Shown here: positions 1 to 8,945 of the stretch, piece by piece
Layout of the letters: every line of letters begins with the position of its first letter
How positions within the stretch are numbered: the stretch's first letter is position 1
Source: Alopecurus myosuroides
Taxonomy: Eukaryota; Streptophyta; Magnoliopsida; Poales; Poaceae
Assembly: GCA_028641055.1 (NCBI GenBank)
Contig: CM054058.1
Location: 496,885,919 to 496,949,918, forward strand
Reading direction: 5' to 3'
Length of the DNA: 64,000 nt
The notes under the pieces: generated by a model
Databases searched by the model: none
Told to the model about the DNA's origin: nothing
The model's input: only the letters and a program-made list of their open reading frames with translations
Made by a program: the position numbers and the translations under genes

Positions 1-352
1 TTTGGAGGGGCGACTCGAGGGGTCTCCAGATATCTTTATCGGGTAATCTCTTTCATGTAGGTGAACGGGTGGCAATATCGTTGTTTCAGTCCAATTGTAG
101 TCTTTTTACCGAAGTCTTTGAACTATTTCGCCTTGTAAAGATTTATATGGTGGAGAAGGCATATACAAGATATTACATTATTGTAATTCTCATTTGGAGG
201 AAATTAGGGCGTAATTTTTTGGACAATAGATCGAAATGTGTGAGTGTGCCTATAATTGTTATGAATATGAATAAAGTGACATGTTTTCTAAAAATAGAGG
301 AGGTTCCAGAAACATGGTGTGAGGTGTAATACTGTCATCTTATACATTTTAA
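1..352. other. Unassigned AT-rich flank
   Basis: I see no gene, RNA or transposon end here. The short open frames lack codon structure or any family resemblance. It is probably the distal flank of the DUF936 gene. Confidence 0.4.
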
Positions 353-354
353 TA

Positions 355-426
355 CTCCCTCTGATCCATATTAATAGGTGCTGAAGTGGATGTATCTTAT
401 CACCTATTAATATGGATCGGAGGGAG
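355..426. mobile_element. Stowaway-type MITE, 72 bp
   Basis: A near-perfect hairpin. Its 26-bp terminal inverted repeats start CTCCCTCYGATCC and end in ...AATAGGTG, with one mismatch between the arms. TA dinucleotides at 353-354 and 427-428 are the target duplication. Both the ends and the TA target are diagnostic of Stowaway (Tc1/mariner-type) MITEs of grasses. It lies about 200 bp upstream of the CT-rich leader of the DUF936 gene. Confidence 0.9.
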
Positions 427-564
427 TATCTAAAAATTTAGTTTGTTTACCAAAAAAAAACGAGGATACAAAACAGTAATGAGTAAAGGCCATAGCATTT
501 TTTTCCCCCGAGACACACAACGAAACAGAGCACATATTACGTGGTTGTAAAAAAAAAAAAAACA

Positions 565-578
565 CACGTGACGTGACG
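565..578 (+). promoter_or_regulatory. Paired ACGT (G-box/ABRE-like) motif upstream of the DUF936 gene
   Basis: The run CACGTGACGTGACG holds a perfect G-box (CACGTG) followed directly by a second ACGTGAC core. Such paired ACGT cores are typical bZIP targets in plant promoters. It sits just before the GC- and CT-rich stretch that I take as the leader. Binding is an inference; only the motif is seen. Confidence 0.4.
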
Positions 579-957
579 ATTCGTCCATGGCAACAAATTA
601 ATGCGAGAGAAGGGGAAGCAGGGGCAGCGCCGTCATTTCGCCAGCCGCCCCAGCAGCCAGCTCCGCCTCTAGTCTCGACTCGACCGTTGGCGCAACGTTC
701 CAATTTCCTTTTCTTCTCCTCCCCATCCCCGTCTCCAATCGCCGCACGCTCTCCTCCTTCTTTACCGTTGCGGGAGCTGCAGCTGGCTCTAGAGAGACCA
801 CCACATCGATCACCTGACCCACGCCGCCCCACTCTCGAGCTTCCTTCCCGCAGACACCAGCTCCCTTCTTCTCCATCGCGGCCCAGCCGGAGAGCTTCTC
901 GTTCCTGTTCAACGGCGGCAAGGGCCGGGCAAGGTCCCTCTTCGTCTTCTCCCCTAG

Positions 958-1497
958 GTAACCAATCATCTCGTCCCCCAGCTTCCCCTGTTCTTGGGAT
1001 CTCCTGTTCACTTGTACAGTTGTACTGCTAAAATTTAGCGATGGTTCTTGGGGCGGGCGGCGGCCAGATTGGCGGAATTTGTCCTGTCCTGAACAAAACA
1101 TGAATCTTCTTGGTCCGGTTAGAATTTAGCGATTTGGATTCTCTTGGTGCAGGATTGGGTGGAGGTTTGGTCTGATTTGATCTAGTATGACTGCTTAATT
1201 TGATCGACGAGATCAAGAGCTCGGCGCTGTTTCTTTCAGGCAAAGAACAGAGTGTTCTTGCGATCCTCTCTATTCCCCTCTCTCCGATTTCGATTCTCTT
1301 GGTGCAGGATTGAGAGGAGGATTGCGTAGAGGTTGGGCCCGATTTGATCCAGCACGACTGCTTAATTTTTATCGAATAGACCAAGAACGCGGTGCTGTTT
1401 CTTTCAGGCAAAAGAACAGGGCGCGTTCTTGCGATTCTATGTATCCCTCTGTCCGATCGCCTGAACTAACTCAGATTGCTCTCTCCTTCTCCGCCAG
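958..1497 (+). other. Probable 5'-UTR intron of the DUF936 gene
   Basis: A good donor (CTAG|GTAACC at 957/958) follows a GC/CT-rich leader. A pyrimidine tract ending CCGCCAG at 1497 precedes the start codon by nine bases. Leader introns are common in grass genes with GC-rich first exons. Two TTCTTTCAG acceptor-like sites lie inside the duplicated section (near 1239 and 1407), so alternative acceptors are possible. No transcript evidence is available. Confidence 0.4.
1131..1461 (+). repeat. Tandem duplication in the 5' leader
   Basis: Two diverged copies of a roughly 155-bp unit lie head to tail (about 1131-1285 and 1286-1461). Both share the blocks GATTCTCTTGGTGCAGGATT, GACTGCTTAATTT and GCTGTTTCTTTCAGGCAAA in the same order. 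The second copy ends just before the start codon. Each copy brings its own splice-acceptor-like CAGG sites. Confidence 0.8.
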
Positions 1498-1506
1498 ATC
1501 GCCGCC

Positions 1507-3409
1507 ATGACGACGCTGTCGGCGGGCGTGCTCCTGAAGCTGCTGGACGGGATGAAGACGGGCGCCGTGAAGCCCGTGGGCGAGCACCGCACCGCCGTAC
1601 TGCAGGTGACCGACATCGTGCCAGCGGACATGGACGAGAAGGACCTGTTCCCCAGGCACGGCCAGTTCTACGTCAAGGTGTCCGACTCCTCCAACTCCAT
1701 CTACGCCACGCTCCCGCCGGCGCAGGCCGACCTCGTGCTCAGCAACAAGCTCCACCTCGGCCAGTTCGTCCAAGTCGAGCGCCTCGACCCGGGCTCGCCC
1801 GTGCCCGTCATCGTCGGCGCCCGGCCGCTCCCAGGGCGCCACCCGCTCGTGGTCGGCACGCCGGAGCCGGGCAAGAAGGCCGGACCAAGGAGGGGCTCGT
1901 GGGGCTCCGAGAACCATGCCGCCGGGGTGCTCGCCTCGCCCAAAGTCGTCAGGCCCACCGCGCTGAATTTTGAGGACAGGACGCCGGTCAAGGAGAGGCC
2001 GTCGCCGTCGGTGCGCGGGTCTGCGTCGGTGAGGAAGAGCACCAGCGTGATGCCCAGCCTGGTGTCCAGGTGCCGGAGCTTCGTCGCCGACAGGGGAGAC
2101 CATCCTCCGTCCAAGATCCCCAGGAGCCCATTCCCAGCTGTATGTGCACTCCTGAACTTACTGAACATCCCCAAACGACACGAGCTCATCTGAAGCTGAA
2201 CTGTCTGTCTGTATGTGTGTTTGTGCAGGAGAAGAGGTCGATGAGCTGCACGGCTTCGCGGACGATGAGCAGGAGAGTGAGGGAGGAAGAGCCCTCCTCG
2301 CCGGTCTCCGACGACGATGTCGGCAGCACCGCGACGTCCTCCAAGAAGCGACTGTCTTCAGTCGCGCGCGTGCTTGTGCCGGCGAAGCTCAACGCACTTG
2401 GCAAGGTACACGATCAATCAGATTGCCAGCAATGCATCTAGTTGCTGTGCCTGAGTTCTGAACTGAACCGGTGCTGCAACAATGTCATTTCAGGAAGCCA
2501 TGGAGCAGAGGGAGCAGGCTCAGAAGGTGGCGCTGGAGGCACTCCGCAACGCGTCGGCAACCGATAACGTATTTAGGATCTACAAGTATGTCAATCAATG
2601 ACACGTCTTGTTCCTCAGTCCTCATGGCAATTTGCCATTTGTGTTCGATGAGTGCTCACCAAAATTTGCTCGGTTGATCATTTGTTTACAGGATGTTCTC
2701 TGATGTGAGCAAGACGGCGAGGGCGGACGCGCCGGCGGCCTGCTTCGACGGCTTCTTGAGCTTCCACCAGGAGGCCGTGCAGGCTGTAGCCGATATCGAG
2801 TCGATCCAGGCGGCGACCTCGATGGCCGCCACCGCGGCGGCCACGAGCGACGAGCCCGCTGCCGCAGCCGAGGAGGCCGCGGCGCCGAACGTCCTGCAGG
2901 AGATCGCCCAGAACAGGACGGCCACGCCCAGGAAGCGAGGCCTGCTTGGGTTCGGGGGAGTGTCCAAGTCGGTGTCCTTCGCGCCGGGCACCCTGCTGGA
3001 CTCTTCCTCGCGGCTGGACGGCGGCCGGAGCTCCAGCGCCAGCAGGAAGTGCCTCGCCGGCGCGGACAAGCCGGACGACAAGAGAACACCCGCTCCTGCA
3101 GCGGCAGCACAGTCGGCTCTGGGGTCGTCGCTGAGGATGGCGAAGCAGATGCAGGCCGAGGCCGGGAGCTGGTTCATGGAGTTCCTGGAGGCCGCGCTGG
3201 AGACCGGCCTGAAGAAGAAGAGGATCAAGGGGTCGTCGACGGCGCAGAGCGGCGGTGGTGGTGGATGCCCGCAGTCGCTGATGCTGAGGGTGATCAATTG
3301 GGTGGAGATGGAGCAGAGTGGCGGGGAAAGTGGCGGCAGCAGGAAGGCCGGTCACCCCAGGGCGGCCGCCGTTGCCAGGAAGCTCAGGATCAAGGCCAAG
3401 AACCCCTGA
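1507..3409 (+). CDS. DUF936-family plant protein, four coding exons, 539 aa
   Basis: The coding exons are 1507-2139, 2229-2405, 2494-2585 and 2692-3409. All introns are GT-AG and the joined frame is open for 539 codons. The first ATG follows GCCGCC and opens with [16 protein letters not shown], the usual start of this family. Residues 1 to about 125 are the conserved DUF936 N-terminal part ([19 protein letters not shown], then the [15 protein letters not shown] block). A basic, Ser/Pro-rich linker follows (about 130-270). Exon 3 gives a short helix-rich block, and the C-terminal exon ends with [18 protein letters not shown] and [10 protein letters not shown], also family hallmarks. The alanine-rich part of exon 4 (about residues 340-370) is low complexity. 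No signal peptide or membrane segment is seen. The molecular role of DUF936 proteins is not established, so I give no function. Nothing looks broken; it appears to be the one intact gene of the window. Confidence 0.92.
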
Positions 3410-3584
3410 TTCGTTCGCTCGGTAGAGGAATTGTTTGGTGTTTGTGGTAGGATTTGTAGAGGAGAGGGTGAGCTGGATCATCCACACAAGAAACACCCAC
3501 AGCTAGTGTTGCTGACACTGAAGCTCCGGTGCTGATTCATGTGCGATCATGAATCATAAATTCGTTATTCTTTTGGACATGAAT

Positions 3585-3979
3585 CATAAATTCGTTATTC
3601 TCTTCTTTTGGACAAGATTTATGTCTGTTCGCTTCTCGTTTGCTCTTAAATTGCTGCTGAATCAGAAATCGTTTGGACGAAAAAAAAAAACAAATAGATT
3701 GAAGCGCAAACATATCATAAATTCGTTATTCTCTTCTTTTGGACAAGATTTATGTCTGTTCGCTTCTCGTTTGCTCTTAAATTGCTGCTGAATCAGAAAT
3801 CGTTTGGACGAAAAAAAAAAAAACAAATAGATTGAAGCGCAAACATATCATAAATTCGTTATTCTCTTCTTTTGGACAAGATTTATGTCTGTTCGCTTCT
3901 CGTTTGCTCTTAAATTGCTGCTGAATCAGAAATCGTTTGGACGAAAAAAAAAACAAATAGATTGAAGCGCAAACATATG
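3585..3979. repeat. Three-copy tandem repeat, unit 131-133 bp
   Basis: Units start at 3585, 3716 and 3849 with CATAAATTCGTTATTC and are nearly identical. Length differs mainly in an A-tract of 9 to 13 bases. A partial fourth start lies at 3555. The last unit runs into sequence like the 3' flank of the F-box units (GAAGCGCAAACATAT...), so the repeat seems to have arisen at the edge of that flank. It lies about 170 bp behind the DUF936 stop codon and may fall in its 3' UTR or terminator region. Confidence 0.93.
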
Positions 3980-5599
3980 TGCAAGTTAATCATCTTTTGG
4001 ATATGATTTTCCTGTTCAATAAAGAAATAAACTGAAGCCCTAACGGCTATTACAAGAGGGAACAAATCGTTTCAGCGTGACAAATTACCTCCGATCCAAA
4101 ATAAATGTCGGAAGTTTATACTAGGCTAGTCAAAAGTTTGCCTAATCTCCGACACATATTTAGGATTGGAGGGAGTAGCTCAAATCCAACGCGACTCTTA
4201 CAGAACTCATACTCCAGTAACCAGAAAAGACCGTCTGAAACAAGAACAACTACTTGCGACTCTTCCCAAAAGACCCATCTCCAGCAACTCCCTTCTTTTT
4301 CTGCAAAACAAGGTCAAAAGTTTAATTCGGTGATAAATCCTGTAAATTAGTAGAAATGAAAATGGTTTAGCCACACTAATATTCTGGAAACGAGCCAGGT
4401 TACGGGCCTTGCGCGATACCAAAGAGATGCAGAAATTCAAATCAAATTAATCGTTTCCTACTTTGTTAAATTCATAGAGCCAACTACGAAAGTGAAAATT
4501 AAAAGCACAACTATATCACCCCTACACACGTTGAGCCACCGTAAGGTTCTTCTGAATTGACCTCCAAGGCTCCAACCCATCCAAGCGCATACAGAATTGA
4601 AAATATCGACAAATGAACACATTAGTCCAGCGTAGACTGTGAAACTAAGTTACAGGCATAGATTTCACAACCCCCAGTTCTATACAAGAAGAGATCTTCA
4701 AGGATTCAACTGGAAATTAACAATTCTAGTGAGGGGAAGTTCATTTTCCAAGAAAAATCAAGAAGGGACAAGTTCTTCGTGGTACAAAAATATCTTGTTC
4801 AGAAAAGGCAGTAAAGATAACCCTACTTAAGAAAAAACAGGAGATGGACTAACTAGAAGAAATTTCCTGGGATAAACTATAGATTTCTCAGCACTTTCTG
4901 ACAGAGACGGGGCGAGAAGAAGATCACCTTATTTGCAAAAGTTCCACTAGATGCCCTTATACTTCACTATTGAAAGGAAAGGAAGATTAATTGAATTCAC
5001 AAAGCACAACTATCGCTACTTTTTAGCGGAAACCTCGAAAGAGCAGAGTGTTTCTGCAAGCCGTATATATGTATCTAGGATCCTGAATGTCAACTCCAGG
5101 ATGACCTTTGAACAAGTGAACACCCAGAAATTCTAATGCATATTGACAACCTATTCATAAATCAGAACTATCCGCTACTGTGGAACTAAGAACCAATGAC
5201 TTATGTTTCACATGGAATATTTAAAAACAATTTTAAGTATTTCATTCTCACCAATTCTAACGAGCTGTGCAGACATCATTTCATATTTCAGCTTGCCGAC
5301 TCTCATTGCATACATGTCCTTTCTTATAACCAAAACTTACAATACTAACAGACTATTATTCATTTTACTGCTATTCTTAGCCCAGTTCAGTACTATCCTT
5401 GCATGTGGTTACATATCCGCTGCATATGTTGTGGAGTATCAAAAAGGCAGCAATTTTTTTTTTTTGAACAAGCATAATGAGCACAACTGCATTAACATTT
5501 GCATCCTGTAATTGTTTCAACATAAAATGTATAGATGGACATTTGCATCATATAATGGTTTTAATATGAAATGCACTGATGGCCATTTGCATCATAAAA
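3980..5599 (-). pseudogene. Orphan 3' flank of an F-box unit (remnant D1)
   Basis: This non-coding stretch matches, block by block, the 3' flanks of F-box copies A (5600-6480), B (26148-27925) and C (39727-41597). Shared blocks include the AAACTGAAGCCC start, GAGCCAGGTTACGGGCC, the TTCTTCGTGGTACAAAAA block and CAGACATCATTTCATATTTCAGC. No F-box coding sequence follows it on its right side, where it runs straight into the flank of copy A. It is therefore the trace of an extra unit whose coding part is gone. Confidence 0.7.
4088..4175. mobile_element. Stowaway-like MITE, 88 bp
   Basis: TA at 4086-4087 and 4176-4177 flank inverted ends of the type CCTCCGATCC...GGATTGGAGGGAG. The left end seems to have lost its first bases. 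The paralogous flank near 5690 reads straight across (...AAAATAGTAGCTCAAATCC) and serves as the empty site. Confidence 0.75.
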
Positions 5600-6530
5600 T
5601 GGTTTTAATAAATAAATAAACTGAAGCCCATGGCTAACAGCCCTAACGGCTCTTACAAGAGGGAACAAATCGTTTCACAGTGACAAAATAGTAGCTCAAA
5701 TCCAAAGCAACTCTTACAGGCAATAAAACTCATACTCCAGGAACCAGAAAAGACTGTTTGAAACAAGAACAGCTACATGTGACTCTTCCTAAAAGACCAA
5801 TATATCATAGCCCCATCTCCAGTTGCTCGCTTCTCTTTCTGCAAAAGAGGTCAATAGTTGAATTCGGTTGATACTAATATTCTAGAAACGAGCCAAGTCA
5901 CGGGCCTTGCGATATTACCAAAGAGGTGCAGAAATTCAAAATAAATCCGTTTCCTACTTTGTAAATTAGTAGAGCACTACTGGCGGAATTAACACAGAAT
6001 ATGCAACAAATGTGAAAACTAAAACCACAATTGTATCGCCCCTCACACAAGTTGAGCCACCATAAGGTTCTTCTGAATTGAACTCCATCCCCTAGTGAGG
6101 GGAAGTTCAATTTCACAAGAAAAAACATCGATTCAATGAGTTTTGGCAAGCTAAAATATGAAATGATATCTGCACATCTCGCTAGAATTGGTGAGAATTA
6201 AATACTTAAAAGATACTCCCTTTGTTCCCTTTTATAAGACGCTTGCCAAAAGTCATTGAATAGATGTTTTTTCTTATAACAAAAAATTTACTGATATTCT
6301 TAGCCCAGTTCAGTACTACCCTGCATGTTCTAGAAGTTTTAATATCCGCTGCATATGTTGTGGAGTAGCAGAAAGGCAGCAAACAAAATTTTGAACAAGC
6401 ACGAAACACATAGATAGGCATTTGCATCATATAATGGTTTGGACATGAAACACATACATGGACAAAGAAAATTACTTAGTTCAAGCTTACAACATAGAAG
6501 CTATTCCATAGATACTCACATGGGTAACAG
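5600..6530 (-). pseudogene. 3' flank of F-box copy A
   Basis: Homologous to the 3' flanks of copies B and C and to remnant D1, but shorter. It begins with AAACTGAAGCCCATGG and reaches the end of the F-box remnant. A conserved candidate splice donor (CAT|GTGAGTATCT on the minus strand) lies at its right edge and is also present in B and C, suggesting a 3'-UTR intron in the ancestral gene. It contains an inverted duplication at 6115-6277. Confidence 0.65.
6115..6277. repeat. Inverted duplication with a MITE end inside
   Basis: Arms 6115-6150 and 6242-6277 are about 36 bp with few mismatches. The right arm is collinear with the other F-box flanks. The left arm and 6151-6206 are a reversed copy of sequence found in direct orientation at about 5225-5345. 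A Stowaway-type end (CTCCCTTTGTTCCCTTTTAT) lies between them at about 6214-6233. Confidence 0.7.
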
Positions 6531-7544
6531 GGTAAGGATGGAGCCCTCGGAAAAAACCTGGCACCTTCACACGCTTGCGATCTTTCTTCCCGAAGAAGAA
6601 TGCATGCCTGACAAGGCTTTCTTTGAAAGAGAACCGAAGAGGACCTCGATTCACAAAATCTTCCTTTTGGAATTTATCCACCAACTTGCCCTTGCTGTCA
6701 CAGTGAAGCAGGAAGCCAGACCAGTGGCCTCTTAACAACATATCTCCATTATCAGACACAACTTCCCAGATGGGAAGATCTAGATGTGAAACATATTTTC
6801 CTCATCTCCAATACCGGCAATTGAATTTTGCACTTCAGTGACCATACCTCCATCTCGTAGTCCTGCAGCGCCCAGACTAGGACTATCATAGTACGAGTAA
6901 GCAAATGGCAGATGCAAAGCGTACCATCCATCTGACGCAAATGTGCTGCATAGCGGCCGGCTATGGGGGATTGCATACACCTGAATGACTCAGCCACTGT
7001 GTCAAAAGCTACTACACCTTACTTTCGGTTTCCAAGTAGCTGCTGGAGTACCAGTGGAGGCAGTTATGTAATAGGACAGGCGGTTTATCACCATTAAGCT
7101 TCCTTCCCGGAAGCCCGATGCACCTCTGTTCCTCCAGGGAGGAGCCCACGGTGAGAACGTAGTAGACAACACAAGCTGCAGGGTCGTTTGGCTGCACCTT
7201 CCCGTAGAGGACGCGGTACTCACCGGACGGGCGGTGAAGCCTAGGATGGGGCGGCGCACGGTAAGGGACTGCCAGAGATCGAAGGCATCGACCGTGGCAG
7301 GGGCATTGCTGCGAGAGGCATCGCTGAACAAGAACAGCGGGAGCGACGGCTGACGCCGGTGATGGGCGAGGAGAAACTCGGCATCGCAGGTGAGGCGGCG
7401 CCAAGAGCGGCAGGCCGCGCGGCAGCGGAGGATCTCCTTCGCCGGCAGGCGGTAGAAAATCTCCCACAGGACGAGATCCTCCGGGAGGATGGGGACGACG
7501 GCACGGTCGCGCTGCGTCCTCCTTATCCTCGCGGATTTCACCAT
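6531..7544 (-). pseudogene. F-box protein copy A, broken
   Basis: Minus-strand relative of copies B and C. The start region gives an ATG at 7544. The F-box (PEDLVLWEIFYRLPAKEI, then CRAACRSWRRLTC) is intact, and family members act as substrate adaptors of SCF ubiquitin ligases. The N-terminal 15 residues differ from B and C because of a 1-nt loss later compensated by a gain. After LGF the gene has lost 160 nt relative to B, which removes part of the F-box-associated domain and shifts frame. The remaining pieces (HRPSGEYRVLY, LRQMDGTL, VSDNGDMLL, SFKESLVRHAF) are recognisable but lie in different frames. The break near 7015 also carries two stop codons. It is clearly non-functional. Confidence 0.88.
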
Positions 7545-8945
7545 GGTCTCACACTGCAAGGCCGCTGGTTGTCTCGCGCAATTGAACTGGAGCGAGAGCT
7601 CGCCGGCGGCCGGCGGCCGGCGAATCTAGGGTTGGAGTGGAGTGACGGTTGCGGCGTGGTGAGATTCGAGAAGGAACCTTGAAATTCACGGAGGGCGTTC
7701 GCCCGAGTGTTCGTTAGTTTCGGTAATTCGTGATTTGTTTCAAGATTCAATTTCCAAAAATCAAGTTCTCTTTCAAAATAATCCCCGCATTTTCAGCAAA
7801 ATCTTTTTGGTAAATGACTCCTTTTAGTAGATCATCGTGATAAATCAATTAGATTTATTTCATGAAAAAAATCAAATTTCTGAGAGTTGTGAAGCATATT
7901 TTTGTGTGACGGAAATATCTGCTTCATATATTTTGGAAAATGTTTATATTAGAGCCCCCTAGAGCTGCTTATCCTAGGTCACTCGCGCGCGCGCACAGCG
8001 AGCAGGTTTTGGGCTTTTCGCCCCAATAGGTTATATAGGCCTAGTTTTCGCATTGGAGCACTCTTTTCAGCAGCCCAAACACAGTAGCTACGTGCCGCCA
8101 TATATTGGCTAAGTGTCTTTGCTATTTTTGTCCAACGTTGCGTACGTCTTAATAATTTGTTACAATTTCGCACGTATTTTGTTGAGAAACCACAAATGAG
8201 ATGTTGCAATGTTTTCTGGATGATTTTTCAGGAAATGCTTATATGTTTATTAGAATTTATTTGGAATGACATGTTTATGGGCTCCTATACATGTTGTAAA
8301 CATGTAATTTTTTTGTTGCTATCGATTTACCTTTTTGTTGAAATAGGTGATGTTTTTTGTTGTAACTGAAATAATGACAAATTATTTTGTTGCTTACCAA
8401 CTTTTTAATTGATGCAAATAATTTTTTCTTCCAATAGGTTGTGATTTTTGTTGAATTGTTTAAACTTTTTTGTTGCAACACAATAACATATTGTTTAACT
8501 ATTATTTGTAACATTACTTATTTTTCGAAAAAGATTTGGTAAATTTTGTTGCAATACTTTTTTTTGTACGCGGGGCGATAATTTTTGTTGCGACACAAGT
8601 GAATTTGTTACGATGGCAATTTTGCTGTAATTACCGAGATGATCAGAGACAACACAATATACCCCTTCGCTTAAGTGGGGCTGCTGTGGAGTGCGGGTTC
8701 TATATCAAAAAAACAGAGGGGCTAAAGTGCAAAACTATGATGCGCTCATTCTGGCCTTCGGATGAAGATCGAACAGCTTTTGAGGGGACCTACGTTTGCT
8801 AAACGTAGGGCGCCCTAGCACGATCCATATATTTTGCTGTGACCGGAATATTTTCTTCTTATTCAAACGTGCAACATTGTAGGAATCAAATCATGTAAAT
8901 CATGAGTATTTTCAACTAGTAATCTACATATAATTCTTAATTTGT
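7545..8945 (-). other. Upstream flank of F-box copy A with an 891-bp insertion
   Basis: 7545-7934 and 8826-8945 match the upstream flanks of copies B (33173 on) and C (43694 on), including the GCCGGCGGCCGGCGAATCTAGGG leader in shortened form and the CTGTGACCGGAATATTT block. Homology stops abruptly at 8945, where the truncated LTR of element II begins. Confidence 0.75.
7935..8825. mobile_element. Inserted element, 891 bp, 10-bp target duplication (MULE-like candidate)
   Basis: CATATATTTT occurs at 7925-7934 and 8826-8835, whereas copies B and C have it once at this place. The insert starts GGAAAATGTTTATATTAGAG and ends GCGCCCTAGCACGATC. Its interior is AT-rich with many TTTTGTTG motifs, and it has no coding capacity. 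A 9-10 bp duplication fits Mutator-like elements, but long terminal inverted repeats are not evident, so the class is uncertain. Confidence 0.7.

Noticed and set aside
407..1101. Long minus-strand open frames opposite the DUF936 leader
   Set aside because: They arise from GC- and CT-rich leader sequence, overlap in several frames and show no domain. The + strand gene explains the region.
2622..3496. Long open frames in other frames over DUF936 exon 4
   Set aside because: Low-complexity Ala/Arg/Pro products of a GC-rich exon; the + frame has the family motifs.
3585..3979. CRISPR-like array
   Set aside because: Direct tandem units without unique spacers, in a plant nuclear context.
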